The position numbers and the translations under genes were made by a program. DNA of 64,000 nucleotides from the NCBI GenBank assembly GCA_025200525.1, contig CM045761.1:140618223-140682222 (forward strand). The letters are read 5' to 3'. The DNA is from Camellia lanceoleosa (Eukaryota; Streptophyta; Magnoliopsida; Ericales; Theaceae). The notes under the pieces are model-generated. The model did no database searches and was not told the DNA's origin. It saw only the letters and a list, made by a program, of their open reading frames with translations. Positions 1-11,975 of the stretch are shown here, in pieces; the first letter of the stretch is position 1; every line of letters begins with the position of its first letter.

Positions 1-179
1 TTAATTCTGAGTCATGGTCCTGGCATATTGTAGTAGCTCAATGGATGTGTCTGCATGTTATTATTTTTTTTATAATAACGCTTCCGTTCAGGCCCCGAAT
101 ATTTTATATAGCAGGTTAAGTGTCTATTTCTGATTGGGTCATGCCCAAAACTTTTAGGGGCAGGTTTAGGGGTGTGACA
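1..179 (+). repeat. E1 5' LTR, terminal 179 bases
   Basis: These bases match 6781-6959 with about four differences and end in TGACA, immediately before the primer-binding site. The rest of this LTR lies upstream of the window. Confidence 0.93.
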
Positions 180-181
180 AG

Positions 182-193
182 TGGTATCAGAGC
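182..193 (+). other. E1 primer-binding site (initiator tRNA-Met)
   Basis: TGGTATCAGAGC, two bases after the LTR end, is the standard complement of the 3' end of plant initiator tRNA-Met used by chromoviruses to prime minus-strand synthesis. Confidence 0.93.
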
Positions 194-361
194 ACGAGTT
201 GCTATCTCACACACGAATCCATTGAGCTTTACGATGTCTAGGAAGTTGTAGGCATCATGCAGATTGATAACAACGTTAAATGTTTTCTGCTAACGCTAAT
301 GAGGATGATCAATGTCTATTGTATTCTATTGTGTATGTTGTAATTTAGTATTGTGTAGATC

Positions 362-1029
362 ATGGTGAGAATAAGGGCAGAGGAGCAGGAAGATGCCACT
401 ATTGCCCGGTTGGACAGCATGGAGAGAATGATTATGGAAATGGCAGAAACCTTCCGTCGACAACAGCAACAACAAAGACCAAATAGCAACAATAATGACC
501 ACAATGGCAACAACCACAAGAACAACCGCCACCGCCACCAATACCTCCACCGGTAGTACAAGACTTCCATGCTGAAGATAGAACCATTACACTTACAAAG
601 GAGTTTAAAAAGATGAAGCCGCCAGTGTTTAAAGGTGGAATCGAACCGATGAAAGCTGAGGCATGGGTATTGGTAATAGAGAAGTTGTTCGAAGTTTTCC
701 CTTGTACTGACATTCAAAAGGTGCAGCTTGCTGCTTTTACTCTTGAAGATGAGGTGCGAAGGTGGTAGATGCTCACAAGAACAATGCATCAAGGGTTGAC
801 GTGGAACAGATTCTTAGAGCTATTTTATGATAAATATTTTCCCTAGAGTATGCGGGACAAGAAGGTGACCGAATTCGAAACATTGAGACAAGGAAATAAA
901 ACTGTTGCAGGATACGAAGCTCAATTCGCGGAACTAGCTCGATTTGCTCCTCACATGGTAGATATAGAATATAAGAAGGCACGCAAATTCGAAGGAGGAT
1001 TGTAGGGTGCCATCCAGGATCGAGTTAAT
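362..1029 (+). pseudogene. gag: E1 gag, N-terminal and capsid part, broken
   Basis: An ATG at 362 opens a frame with a Gln-rich stretch (FRRQQQQQRPN). The frame slips near 510-560 within a Pro-rich segment and continues in another frame with recognisable capsid sequence (for example FKGGIEPMKAEAWV and FPCTDIQKVQLAAF). In that frame there are stops at about 766 (where Trp is expected), 844 (where Gln is expected in FPQSMRDKK) and 1003. All three are TAG. Gag would form the virus-like particle; this one cannot be made as a full protein. Start chosen as the first ATG after the leader, as usual in this family. Confidence 0.85.
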
Positions 1030-2766
1030 GTGTTGAAGTTACCTACTTACGTTGATGTGTTAGAAAGGGCTGTTATAGCAGAAGGGAATATTGCTGCCCA
1101 GACTCGAATTTCTGAATGGAAAGGAAAACGACAGAACAACCAATGGCTCAAAGGGTCAACTGCTCCACCAAACAAGAAGCAAAATTCAGGGACCTCCGGC
1201 GCTACTACTTTTCCTCAAAATTCAACTCCTGTGTGTCCAGAATGTGGATGGAGGCATCGAGGGATTTGTTATCGATTGACTGGAGCATGTTTTCGATGCG
1301 GCAAAACGGGGCATTTGATCAAAGACTGTCCACAAAAGAATCAACAAACTGGTAATAAGGCCGCCACAAGCTCAACAGGGTCTACACCGGCTCCTAATGC
1401 CAAGTCAGTTGCTAAACCTACTAACAATAAGGACAATATGAGGCAAGGCAGGGTATTTGCGTTGGTCCCAGGAGATGTACAAAATGCAACAACAGTGGTG
1501 TCAGGTACATTTATGGTTCATGGTCATTCTGCTTACGTCTTATTTGATTCTGGCTCTACCTGTTCTTTTGTGTCAAAATTATTTGCGAAAAACTTAAATA
1601 AACTTGAAGAAGAATTGCCTTATGTGTTATGTGTATCCTCACCTATGGGAAATTCCATGATCTGTACTTCTATCTATTCTGCTTGTGAACTTCTTATTGG
1701 GGACGTTCGTGTACATGCTAATTTATTACCACTTGATATGACTTCTTTTGACATTATCCTGGGAATGGATTGGTTAGGTGAATATGGTGCCACTATAGAC
1801 TGCCTGACGAAGCAAATTAAATTCCACCCTCCGGGGCAATCAGAATCTACTTTTCAAGGACAAGGAGTGACTTCTCCATCGTATGTGATTTCTGCGGCTA
1901 GGGCTTGTAAATTAATTCAAAAAGGGTGTCAAGGGTACTTATGTAGTGTTTTGGAAGGGCCAACAATGAACGAGAGTATTGGTGTGATTCCAGTTGTTTG
2001 TGAATTTCCGGATGTCTTTCCAGAAGAATTGCCAGGAGAATTAGTGGACCGTGAAATCGAATTCACAATTGAAGTGTTACCGGGAATTCAACCCATTTCT
2101 AGAACTCCGTATCGAATGACGCCAGCTAAAATGAGGGAATTGAAGATTCAGTTGCAAGAATTACTGGATAAGGGGTTTATCCGCCCGAGTGTCTTTCCGT
2201 GGGGTGCACCAGTCCTGTTTGTGAAAAATAAAGATGGAACACTCCGATTATGTATAGATTACCGGGAGCTTAATAAAGTAGCAATCAAGAATAAGTATCC
2301 CTTACCACGGATCGATGATTTATTTGATCAATTACAAGGGGCACAGGTCTTTTCCAAGATTGATTTACGGTCCAGCTACCACCAATTGAAAGTTAAAGCT
2401 GATGATGTTGAGAAGACAACCTTTCGAACTCGGTACGGTCATTATGAATTTTTGGTTATGCCCTTTGGAGTTACTAACGCACTAGCAGCATTTATGGATC
2501 TGATGAACCGTGTCTTCAAACCTTATCTGGATGAGTTTGTAGTGGTCTTCATTGATGACATCCTGGTTTATTCAAAGAATGTAGAGGCCCATGAAAACCA
2601 TCTTCGCTTAATCCTTCAGACCCTCCGGGAAAAGAAGTTGTACGCAAAGCCAAAGAAGTGTGAATTCTGGCTACATGAAGTGGCATTTCTGGGGCATGTT
2701 ATAACTAAGGAAGGAGTCTCTGTTGATCCAAACAAGATTGAGGCGTCCGTAGTTTTATGGGGTTAG
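1030..2766 (+). pseudogene. pol: E1 gag zinc knuckle, protease and reverse transcriptase
   Basis: One open stretch of 578 codons in the frame of the preceding gag. It holds the nucleocapsid CCHC knuckle [14 protein letters not shown] (residues 87-100), the aspartic protease site LFDSGST (Asp173) and the reverse transcriptase: the YRELNK motif near 411, then FIDDILVYS with the catalytic Asp pair near 509-510. The frame ends just after the RT thumb, where about a dozen codons expected before the GLAGYYRRF motif are missing and the frame shifts. The protease and RT active-site residues are intact, but the break separates them from RNase H and integrase. The annotated start is only the first Met after the last gag stop. 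Confidence 0.92.
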
Positions 2767-4673
2767 CCGGATATTATCGGAGATTTGTTCAGGATTTTTC
2801 GAAGATTGCTGTACCACTTACCCAGCTGACTAAAAAGGGAGCTGCATTTGAATGGTCTGAACCGCGGGAATTTGCTTTCCAAGAATTAAAAATGAAGTTG
2901 ACTACAGCCCCGATCCTCGCCCTACCATCTGGTACTGAGGGATTTGTAATTTACAGCGGTGCATCACATAAAGGACTTGGTTGTGTGCTTATGCAGAGTG
3001 GAAGAGTTATTGCTTATGCTTCTCACCAGCTTAAATCCCATGAGAAGAGTTACCCCACGCATGATCTTGAGCTGGCTGCAGTTGTTTTTGCTTTAAAGAT
3101 TTGGCGGCATTATCTGTATGGGACTACTTGTGACATTTATACTGACCATAAAAGTCTCAAATACATTTTTAACCAAAAGGAGTTGAATATGCACCAGCGG
3201 CGATGGTTAGAGCTTATTAAAGATTATGATTTACAGATCCACCATCATCCCAGTAAAGCCAACACGGTGGCAGACGCACTTAGTCAGAAAAATGTGGGAA
3301 ATTTGGCAAGCCTGTTGACAGCAGAAAAGGAGTTGATAAGTGAGCTAAATAAGATGGGGGTCGACTTGGTGGTACGTGGTCAAGGAGCAACCGTGGCAAC
3401 AATGATGGCCCAACCGACATTACTTGAGGAGATTAAATTACGCCAAATGGAGGATGGAGCTCTAAAGAAGATATGTGATGAAATGGAGACAAAACCGAAA
3501 CTGGGGTTCACTTTGATGGATTCTGTGCTTAAATTTCAAAACCGAGTATGTGTCCCTGATGTGTTAGAACTTAAACGGAAGTTGATGGAAGAAGCACATG
3601 CCTCAAGGGTTTCAATGCATCCAGGAAGTACAAAAATGTACCGGGATTTGAAGCAGAATTTATGGTGGCCAAGTATGAAGAAAGAAATCGCAGAGTTTGT
3701 TGCTAAGTGTTTGCAATGCCAACAAGTAAAAGCAGAGCACCAAAAACCAGCAGGATTTTTACAACCTCTTCCAATCCCGGAGTGGAAGTGGGAACATCTG
3801 ACCATGGATTTTGTTGTAGGCTTGCCACGGACACCTCGAGGTATGAATTCTATTTGGGTCATTGTTGACCGGATGACAAAGTCCGCTCACTTCTTACCTG
3901 TGAAGACCCAATATAATGCCGATAAGCTCACTATACTCTATGTGAAAGAAATTGTAAGACTTCATGGTATTCTGGTCTCAATTGTGTCAGACAGAGATCC
4001 AAAATTTGTTTCAAGGTTCTGGCAAGGTCTACAGAATGCAATGGGTACAGAATTAAAGTTTAGCACGGCTTTCCATCCTCAAACAGATGGACAATCCGAG
4101 AGGACAATCCAGACGCTAGAAGATATGCTTCGAATGTGTGTTTTGGATTTTCAAGAAAGTTGGGAAACTCATTTACCGTTGGTTGAGTTTTCATATAATA
4201 ACAGTTACCATTCGAGTATTGAAATGGCACCCTATGAAGCCCTGTATGAAAGACCTTGTCGTTCTCCCGTGTGTTGGGCTGAGGTTGGAGATAGACCATT
4301 GCTAGGGCTAGAGATTGTCCAATTAACAACTGAAAAGGTTAGAGTTATTCGAGATAGATTGAAAACTGCCCAAAGTAGACAGAAGAGTTATGCAGATAAC
4401 CGGCGAAGGAATTTGGAGTTTGAAGTGGACAGTCATGTTTTTGTGAAAGTTACCCCAATGAAAGGACACCCAAGATTTGGAAAAAGGGGTAAGCTGACAA
4501 CCCGATATGTTGGTCCCTTTCAGATCTTAGAAAAAGTGGGTCCAGTAGCCTACCGAGTTGCCCTTCCACCACATATGAGTCAGATTCATAATGTGTTCCA
4601 TGTTTCTATGCTTCGAGGATACCTTCCAGATATGTTATTGATTATCACCAAATTGTGTCGACTGACAAATTAA
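2757..4673 (+). pseudogene. pol: E1 RNase H and integrase
   Basis: 638 codons starting inside the RT connection motif GLAGYYRRF. RNase H: the motif normally VIYSDAS reads VIYSGAS (residue 68), so the first catalytic Asp is Gly; Glu105, Asp130 and Asp173 are present. Integrase: an HHCC zinc domain (His281, His288, Cys318, Cys321), then catalytic Asp351, Asp412 and Glu448 (TMDFV, SDRDPKF, SERTIQ), so the DDE triad is complete. The frame slips near 4640, before the chromodomain. RNase H of this copy is probably inactive. Confidence 0.93.
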
Positions 4674-4840
4674 CATACGAGGAAAAACCAATTCGAATTC
4701 TGGATCGTCAAGTGAAACAGTTACGGAACCGAGAAATTCCAATGGTAAAAGTGGAATGGCAAGAGCACTACGGAACCGAGGCAACTTGGGAAAAGGAAGA
4801 TGAAATGCAACTCCAATATCCGCATCTGTTTCCATCTTAA
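4655..4840 (+). pseudogene. pol: E1 integrase C-terminal chromodomain-like tail
   Basis: 61 codons in a different frame from the integrase, overlapping its end. The chromodomain pattern is clear: YEEKPIRILDRQ, then VKVEWQEHYGTEATWEKED and a final YPHLF. In chromoviruses this tail is thought to guide integration towards particular chromatin. Here it is detached by the frameshift near 4640. Confidence 0.9.
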
Positions 4841-4872
4841 GGTAAAACAAGTTTGGAGGACCAAACTTATTT

Positions 4873-4885
4873 AAGGGGGGGAGAG
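4873..4885 (+). other. E1 polypurine tract
   Basis: A purine-only run (AAGGGGGGGAGAG) ends exactly where the 3' LTR begins with TGTAATAACCC. This is the plus-strand priming site. Confidence 0.9.
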
Positions 4886-5200
4886 TGTAATAACCCGACC
4901 CTCGTATATGATTCTGGTATCTTTTCAGTCCTCTATTCTGTGCTTTTGAATGCATATTGTGAAACTCTATGTGAAATTACGTTGAATTAAGTGAAACTTG
5001 GACATATGGAATCCTATCTGTTGATTAAGAACATTATCTGTCACACTTGAATTATTTGAACTTGAAATTGGAGGCCTTAACAACCTAATTACCCGAAATT
5101 GACTACATGTATGTGTTCAGCATAATTTTCTGGTAATATTAAGCACGTTTATAAAATTTCAGTTTCGGCATGATAAAGTGATTGAATTTTGTCTTATATG

Positions 5201-5220
5201 CTTATATATGTGTATATATA
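5201..5220 (+). promoter_or_regulatory. Candidate TATA box in E1 LTR
   Basis: CTTATATATGTGTATATATA lies about 315 bp into the LTR, followed within 60 bp by a purine-rich GAGAGA segment. Position and composition fit an LTR promoter; the start site itself cannot be read from sequence. Confidence 0.5.
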
Positions 5221-5792
5221 TCTCTAAGTCTTGTTTTGAGCCTAAGATAAAAAACGTGAGACCTTTAGGGAGAAAATAAGAGAGAGTGGAGAGGAAGAAT
5301 TGGGGAAAATGTGATTCAACAAGAAAGCTTGGCAAAATTGTTGGAGTTGTGGGATTTAACTCAAGGTAAACTCAAGTTCATCTTGTTATGGCAACTTAAG
5401 GGTTGAAACTTATGTTTATGTTTGATTCATGTATGATACATGTTTAATTTATGAGGGTTTCTCATCAATTGGTTACTTTGACACTTCAATTGAGTGTTGT
5501 ATGAAATTATACTTCAATCTTTAGTTTTATATCATCACCCCATGGAATTATGTTAGTATCATGTGTGATGCTTGTTGAACTTGAAGAACTTGAATCCAAG
5601 AATGGAATTTGTGAGAGAGATGACTTGTTAAGCTTCTAATCTAGTTTAATTTGTCATGCTCAAGGTGGAATCTATGTTATGGTGATGTTAGGTTGAAATA
5701 TTGCATTAATCTAACCTTGGATTGCATGTAAAATGAGGTGTTGTTGCTAAATTTTGAGTTGAAATTGAGCTGTCCCAAATCTGGGCCACGGT

Positions 5793-5895
5793 CGCTTGAG
5801 CGGAGGTCATGGCTGCTCGAGCGGGAAAATCGACCCCCCAGCAGTTTTGTGACTTGTACAGTCCGCTCCAGCGGCCAAAGTGGCGCTCGAGCGGG
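5793..5895 (+). repeat. CGCTCGAGCG-type palindrome cluster in E1 LTR
   Basis: Four near-palindromes in about 100 bp: CGCTTGAGCG, GCTCGAGCGG, CGCTCCAGCGG and CGCTCGAGCGG. The same motif recurs in the other two chromovirus LTRs of this window. Confidence 0.8.
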
Positions 5896-6253
5896 GGACT
5901 TATTTTCAGACAAAAAAAATGTGTTTGTTCAGTTTTGCGTGCTTGACTTCCTGGTATTTTTAGAATATTTTTCTGATGATTTTAAGAATTCATTTGAAGG
6001 GTAAGGACACAGGGAATGATTCCTCAATGATTTTAGAAGAAAGAGAACTAATTTACAAGTTATGGTTGCACACTCCAGAAGGAACTAGTGCGCCATCACA
6101 ACACTGTGAGTAATAGTACTTTGAACGCACATTTATTTACTGCTAATATCTGTTAATAACATTTTGTTTTCTATTAGTTACAATATTGGCGTATGTATTG
6201 ATTGGAACTTAATGAAAATGAAATGTTGACAAGATACACGTACATATTTGTAT

Positions 6254-6392
6254 GTTCTGAGTCGAAAGGCTGTTATGGGCCAAAAGGCTGTTCTGGGTCG
6301 AAAGGCTATTCTGGGCCGAAAGGCCGTTCTGATAATTCTGGGTCAATAGACCATTCTGTTATAACTGTAACATTAGGCCAATGGCCGTTCTG
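6254..6392 (+). repeat. 18-bp tandem repeat in E1 LTR
   Basis: Units of the type GTTCTGGGTCGAAAGGCT repeat four to five times, then two looser copies follow. A related motif, inverted, is repeated in solo LTR D. Confidence 0.8.
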
Positions 6393-6959
6393 AAAATAAA
6401 AATTATATTAGCCTAACTTTTGAATCTTATTTTTGTGAATGCACTGTTATGCATGGTGGTTAAAATTGGTTATCAAACTGCTTAAGTATTATTATTCACT
6501 GAGCTTGTCTCACTCTGTAATTTGGTCTGATTCTGTAGGAAATCAACTTGGAGGTCAGTTCTAGCTTCGTTATCATGTATCTTTTGTCAACCTGAGGACA
6601 ACCAGGCACTTGGAGGAGTCCTTTGCATGCTAAGGCAGTTTTACTAGTCTTTGTCTTTTTGTATTAGTGTTTTGTTGGCTAAAGTCGTTCTGTATCTAAT
6701 ATTTTGTTAAATGCCCAGTCTTTGGGCTGGACTTGTAAATATGTATGTGACTTAATCTCAGATGCAAGTTCACTATATGTTTAATTATGAGTCATGGTCC
6801 TGGCATATTGTAGTAGCTCAATGGATGTGTCTGCATGTTATTTTTTTTTTTATAATAACGCTTCCGTTCAGGCCCCGAATATTTTATATAGCAGGTTAAG
6901 TGTCTGTTTCTGATTGGGTCATGCCCAAAACTTTTAGGGGCGGGTTTAGGGGTGTGACA

Positions 6960-9608
6960 TGTCTGCTTGAATTTTCTTTAGCTGTTTCAGCACAGCTTCT
7001 TCCTCGAACAGTTTTTCTTTCTGCCTCTCAGCCTCTTTGTCCTTCCCGGACGCCTCTGGCTGATCTAAGTGTGGGGGCTTGAAATATCGCCCACTCCTGG
7101 TCATATGGTCAACCTCCTCAACATACCAGGTGTCATTCGGTTGGTTCTACCCCCAATCTTCATCAGTGTGGGCAAGACGTAAGTCGTCGTCTTCCCACCA
7201 CATCCTGTCGGCAACCGACAGACAACTGTCCGGTTCCGTTGCAACTGTTCCTATGCTCACAGCACATTTCGTCCCTGTAGGGGCCTTGGCCTTCCTAGCC
7301 CTCTCAAGATCCTCGATCTTTTCCTGCTCAAGCCGCTTCAGTGCAGCCTCCTGTTCAGTGTCTACTGTACTCAAACTACCTGGAACCCGAGAAAAATTCT
7401 TCGCACCCATGCTCTCCGACGATCCTTCCTGATTCTCGGCCATTTCGTCCACTGCTGATATCCCAGCTTCTGATTGCCCCCGTTTTGACCGAGGTGTCTC
7501 AACAACATCTGCCTCGTCACTGAGCCACTCTGTATTTTTGGCCGATCCATCCAGATCAAACCAGTTAACAGTCACGTCCCCCGGATCCTGTTCATTGAAG
7601 AATTACAGATTCGTGATATCCTCCTCCAACTCTGCTAGGTCATCCAACCCCTGACTCGGTCCATCTTCCCGGACCACATTAATTTCTGCCCCAGCTGGCA
7701 ACTCTACCCTCGGCTTAACCTGATTTGCTGATGTGATATAACAACTCGAGTTGTACACAAAGCTCCCAGACCCCTCAGGCTCTGAATCAACATTCCCATC
7801 TGCCTCCAAAGTCATCTTGGTTCTATCTTCGACAGTCACCACCACCGGTTCGGGTTGGGTTAGGGAGGTGCTCAACATGCACAAGTCTGTGCTGTCTGGG
7901 ATGAACACCTCAGGCTTGGGTAGGTAAGAGGTTGTGATGTATTTGCTCGGGTCATATGGAATGGCTGCGGTTTGGATCAGGTTGATGTGTTTAGGTGGTG
8001 GAGCTTGGTTATGTGGTGGGAGTGGGTTGGTGGTAACATTTGGCTTCTCTGGAGGCGCGATCACCTTGTTGTCAATGAGATCCTGGATCTCATGACGTAG
8101 TCTGAAGCACTGGTCGGTGTCATGACCATGCTGTTGTTGAAAGGCACAATATTTGGCCGGGTTATGGGAGGAAGGAAGTTTGTTTGGTAATGGCCGCGGC
8201 TCCAGGGGCTTTAGATGCCCCTTTTTGATTAGGACCCTCAGGGCCGTTGACAGAGACATATACAGTGGGGTAAAGGTTCTTTGGCCTCGGGGTGGATATC
8301 TGGCTGTTTGTGAGCTGGTACCGAACGCACCGGTGAAGGGTGTACCTGTAAGTGTTTTTGGAGTAGTGGTGGTGACCATGCCCACATCAGAAGTTCTGGC
8401 AGCTGCAACACTACTCATGCCTGTATTCGAACTGCGTGTAAATGCCCTCTTGGCCTGCTTTCTCTCATGGTCAATCAGACCCTACTTCATGGCATCCTCA
8501 ATCCGTACCCCAATCTCGTGTAAGTATGCAAAGGTGGAGAGGGGTAAGACGATCATCTTTTGCATCAGCTTGGGTTGGAGGTTGCGCACAACGATCCGTA
8601 TCTGATCCTTGTCGACCGGCCTGATGGTCATCATAGAAGCTTTGGCCCTCAATCGGGTTACAAAGTCAGAGAAGCCTTCTTTCGGCTCCTGTCTGGTTGT
8701 CTCGAGATCACGAGTTGTGATCTCGATCTGCGTGTTGTAGGAGTATTGAGCTATAAAGGCCTTAACCATTTCTTCCCAACTTCTCTTGATAAAATCTTCC
8801 AACTTCGCATACCAGATGGCCGCGACGCCTGACGGGTCCAGCCGAAGAGGGAAACCTTTTGCAATCTGGAGAGGCCCATTGGCCTTAGGATATCTGAGAA
8901 CAACCGTAGGTGTACCATGGGATCCCCAGAACCGTCAAAACGGTCTATATGCGGCATCTTGAACCAGTCCGGCAAAGTCACCGCCGAATCGGTGTATCCA
9001 TTCTCTATGTCTGGAATGGAATTAATGCCTTAAGCTTTTTTGAACAGCTTTTCTAACTTGCTCACTTTCAGCGCTGTTGGATCCACCTCAAATTCAAACG
9101 GTGTATCCACTAGATTAGCTAGTGCTTTGGATAGCTGAGGTAGGATTAAGGGTAGAACTAGCCCCGTTGGGACGTCCATATTTTCTTGGACATTTGCAGT
9201 TTCCCCGAGTGTTGGAACTCTAGGTGGGGGTGGAGGTGGATGTGAAGCAGATGCTTCGGCTTGTTGAGGTTGATGCTGTTGCTGAAGTCTGGCAATCAGC
9301 TCTGTCTATTGAGCCACAACCTTTGCCTGACGCGCGGCAAACTCTGCCTGGCGGGCAGCATCCCGCTACATGGCTTGCATGGTCTCTTGGAGCTGACGCA
9401 TCATGTCCTCCATACTTGCCATAAGGTGCTGATCTAACTGAACAATAGGTACATCTCTCTGCGGTAGAAACGGAAACCTCAGCCCGACAACTCGCTGGTG
9501 GGGTGGATAAGGACCATTGATCTGGTAACTGCTGTACTGATGAACTGTGCCTAATTGACCTCCGTCTAGTAACCAGGGGTAATGAAAAGAACACTGCTTA
9601 TCCGTCAA
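6960..9608 (-). pseudogene. gag: Ogre A gag and gag-pro linker, broken
   Basis: On the minus strand: an N-terminal Gln-rich region with MEDMMRQLQETMQAM, a capsid segment (FKMPHIDRFDGSGDP, then FIAQYSYNTQIEITTRDLE), a knuckle-like segment KYCAFQQQHGHDTDQCFRL, the MTRSGRYFKPPHL motif and EEEAVLKQLKKIQAD, which usually lies just before the protease in Ogre-type elements. TAG stops occur at about 9370, 9308 and 8485, TAA stops at about 9032 and 7600, and there is a frameshift near 8800. E1 cuts the sequence at 6960. The family assignment is recognition of motifs, not a search. Confidence 0.85.
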
Positions 9609-10308
9609 CTAGATCCTCAGATTGATGAAGCCTTCGACCTCTAGTCCAGTGTGCTCGGGGGGCATCTGCCTTTTCGGAAGCAATTGTGCTAAACTGCCAT
9701 GCAAAAAGATAAATAAAGCATAATAAGGAAAGAACAAGCAGAAAAATGGGCAGCATTTCAGCTTAAATAAACACAACACACAGTTGATAATCACAAGCTG
9801 AAAGAACTGTTCTCAACATTGATCACTATTCCCAAATCACTGCCTCAAATCTGATATCTCCAAATACCGACGTCCGCAGACCAATACCCGAACTTGCAAA
9901 CTGATACATGCATTCCCTGTAGAGACACACTCTAAAAGCACATAACAAGCAAGTAAGAGCCAAAACACCCCTATGGAGGGGGAGGGTTTCCCTGTCCTAT
10001 CTTGTTAGGAGCTAGGGTTTCACTACGCATGCAGCGGTTTCAAACAACCTACAATTGGGTAAGCAACCTGTCCTAGTTTGGAATGGTCACTATAGTTTCC
10101 GATATGCAACTAGGTCGAATGGTCAAAAAAAGGAACCGAGGTTTGTGTTCCCATCGTGGCAGAGCCCATAACCGGCCAACCTTATGGCATGCTTTTCCAA
10201 GCAAGCCTCCGACAAACCGTTCAGGAATAGCAGACGGAAAACACTGTGACTTAAGCGCGCCAATGCAAGACAAAACAACATATCATGAGTTCGAGTCAAG
10301 TTCTCTAA
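9609..10308 (-). other. Ogre A untranslated leader
   Basis: No coding sequence seen. The half nearest the LTR is closely repeated in F (62790-63238), so it is a conserved family leader between primer site and gag. Confidence 0.75.
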
Positions 10309-10327
10309 ATCCCCAGCAGAGACGCTA
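10309..10327 (-). other. Ogre A primer-binding site (tRNA-Arg type), mutated
   Basis: Reverse complement TAGCGTCTCTGCTGGGGAT; compare TGGCGACTCTGCTGGGGAT in F. TGGCGACTC... is the primer site typical of Ogre elements. It lies five bases from the LTR. Confidence 0.85.
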
Positions 10328-11854
10328 GAAACTGTAGACTGCCCGAACTCCGCTTCGCGTGCGAGGGCGCGAATTGTAGTTCTAGCTACTACAGTTCGGA
10401 CTCCTGTCACAGTTCTGAATCTAATCTCACAAAGTGCAATGTAAGACTGATAAATCACCACAGAGTCCAAATCCGACAAATCGTTTTGGAAAACTGATTT
10501 TAATCAAAAAGCGCCAAACATGGACTGCTTTGCTAGATTTCAGAGTCACCACCTAAATATTTTATTTTGTGAAATTTAAGAAATCCTGACTCGTGCCTAA
10601 GGCCACGTGTCCGTCATCACCAAAGTTGCCTCGGCTCGGGAGCTTGGGTACGAGAGGGGAAGGTCCTGAAATGAGCACCCCCACTTGCCCGATCAAAGGA
10701 TCGGCCTCTACTAAACATGATATGTTGTTTTGAAAACACATGTGTCCTTATTCTGATTTATTAGCTAGCTTACTATGTGATGCGCACAGCATACAAGTAT
10801 AGAATATATCGCTCGATTTGGGACAAAACATCTCATGTTTGTTTTTTGAAAATGGTTTGAAGTTGCTACCCTCAAGTAGGCTAAAATGCGGATTTTCCAC
10901 CCTCAAGTGGGCTTAAAACATGATTTGCCACAAACAAGTGGGCTTAAAACGCACATTTTGATGAATTGTTCCAATTCAAGCAATGAAGCCTTCATCCACA
11001 GGCATTCAAGCAGTTACAGCAATTAAGCAAATAGCCTCATGACAAGCATGCTATCATGGCAGTCACTTACACACATGCAAGGATGCTAAAGCATAAGCAC
11101 TCACAGTGTACTCCGAGCTAAAACATAAACCAATTAGAAATCAATGCATGATCCTAATTATAGAAGATGCCTAATGCAACACATGCAAAATGCAACTAAG
11201 TAGGCTCAACTATCTAAGATGGCATATGAATGCAACACTCGATAGCAGGCTTTGAAACACGTATTCAAGTAAGTATTGAAATTCAATGTAGTTTGAATGA
11301 TGTGTCGAGCCTGGTGCATGCAATACGAATGAATGATGCACGCATGCAAAGCATAAGTATGCTAATTGAAATATGCCCTAAACTAACCACCGAAAGCGGA
11401 TAAGTAAAAGGGAGAAAGACGTAGGGTTGGAAGACATTCACACACGCACGCATACTTATTACAACATTTGCCTTCTTGACGGAGGGTCCGAATGAATAAG
11501 CTAAGCTAACTATGCTAAGCTACTTATTTACAAACCAACTAATTAACTAACTTTGCTAATTAATTATTACAACACGAATGAACTTGAACAACTAGCTAAT
11601 CTAAGCTAATTAAATACAAACCAAAATTAATTAATTAAACACTCAACTAATTAATTACAAAATAACTAAGCTAATGAACTAGTTTAGCTAAGCAATTTAA
11701 ACAAATGGCCTTGGGAAGCGAAGGGAATATGCATGCTCGATCGGCTTCGCTCGGAAATCCACTACCGTGCCTCATGATGCCTCTATTTGCACTCTTTTGG
11801 ACTTCTGAAAATTGTGCCAACTTCCAAGATGCTTTTGATCCACCTTAGGAACAT

Positions 11855-11975
11855 GCTGACGGATGGTCGGCTAAGAGGGATGGCCATCAGCCAAAGTTGA
11901 TGGCCATCGGCCACTTCTGATAGCCAATCGGCAAAGTTGGTGGCCGGTCGACAGCTTTGAGGGCCGGTCGGCCAC
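11855..11975. repeat. GGCC motif array 1, LTR A
   Basis: Six to seven degenerate units such as GATGGCCATCGGCCA and GGTCGGCCACTG. The same place in the other LTRs holds a different variant of the motif. Confidence 0.7.

Larger units (their letters stand above)
1..6959 (+). mobile_element. E1: Tekay/Del-like Ty3/gypsy chromovirus, 5' end outside the window
   Basis: Order seen: end of 5' LTR, initiator-Met primer site, gag, protease, reverse transcriptase, RNase H, integrase, chromodomain, polypurine tract and a full 3' LTR of about 2.07 kb. The last 179 bases of the 3' LTR match bases 1-179 with about four differences, so the insertion is fairly young. Integrase followed by a chromodomain-like tail places it in the chromoviruses, and the gag-pol style and long LTR fit Tekay/Del. 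The 3' LTR ends inside the Ogre A gag-pro sequence, so E1 is inserted there. The expected 5-bp target duplication would be TGTCT (6960-6964), but its partner is off the window. Coding is broken throughout, so this copy is non-autonomous. Confidence 0.93.
4886..6959 (+). repeat. E1 3' LTR (2074 bp)
   Basis: Begins TGTAATAACCCGACC after the polypurine tract and ends GGGGTGTGACA. It holds a TATA-like region near 5200, a cluster of CGCTCGAGCG-type palindromes (5793-5895) and an 18-bp tandem repeat (6254-6392). It contains no gene. Confidence 0.93.

Noticed and set aside
7079..8624. Plus-strand frames of 60-150 codons over the Ogre A gag
   Set aside because: They are opposite-strand shadows of gag, which has recognisable motifs on the minus strand.
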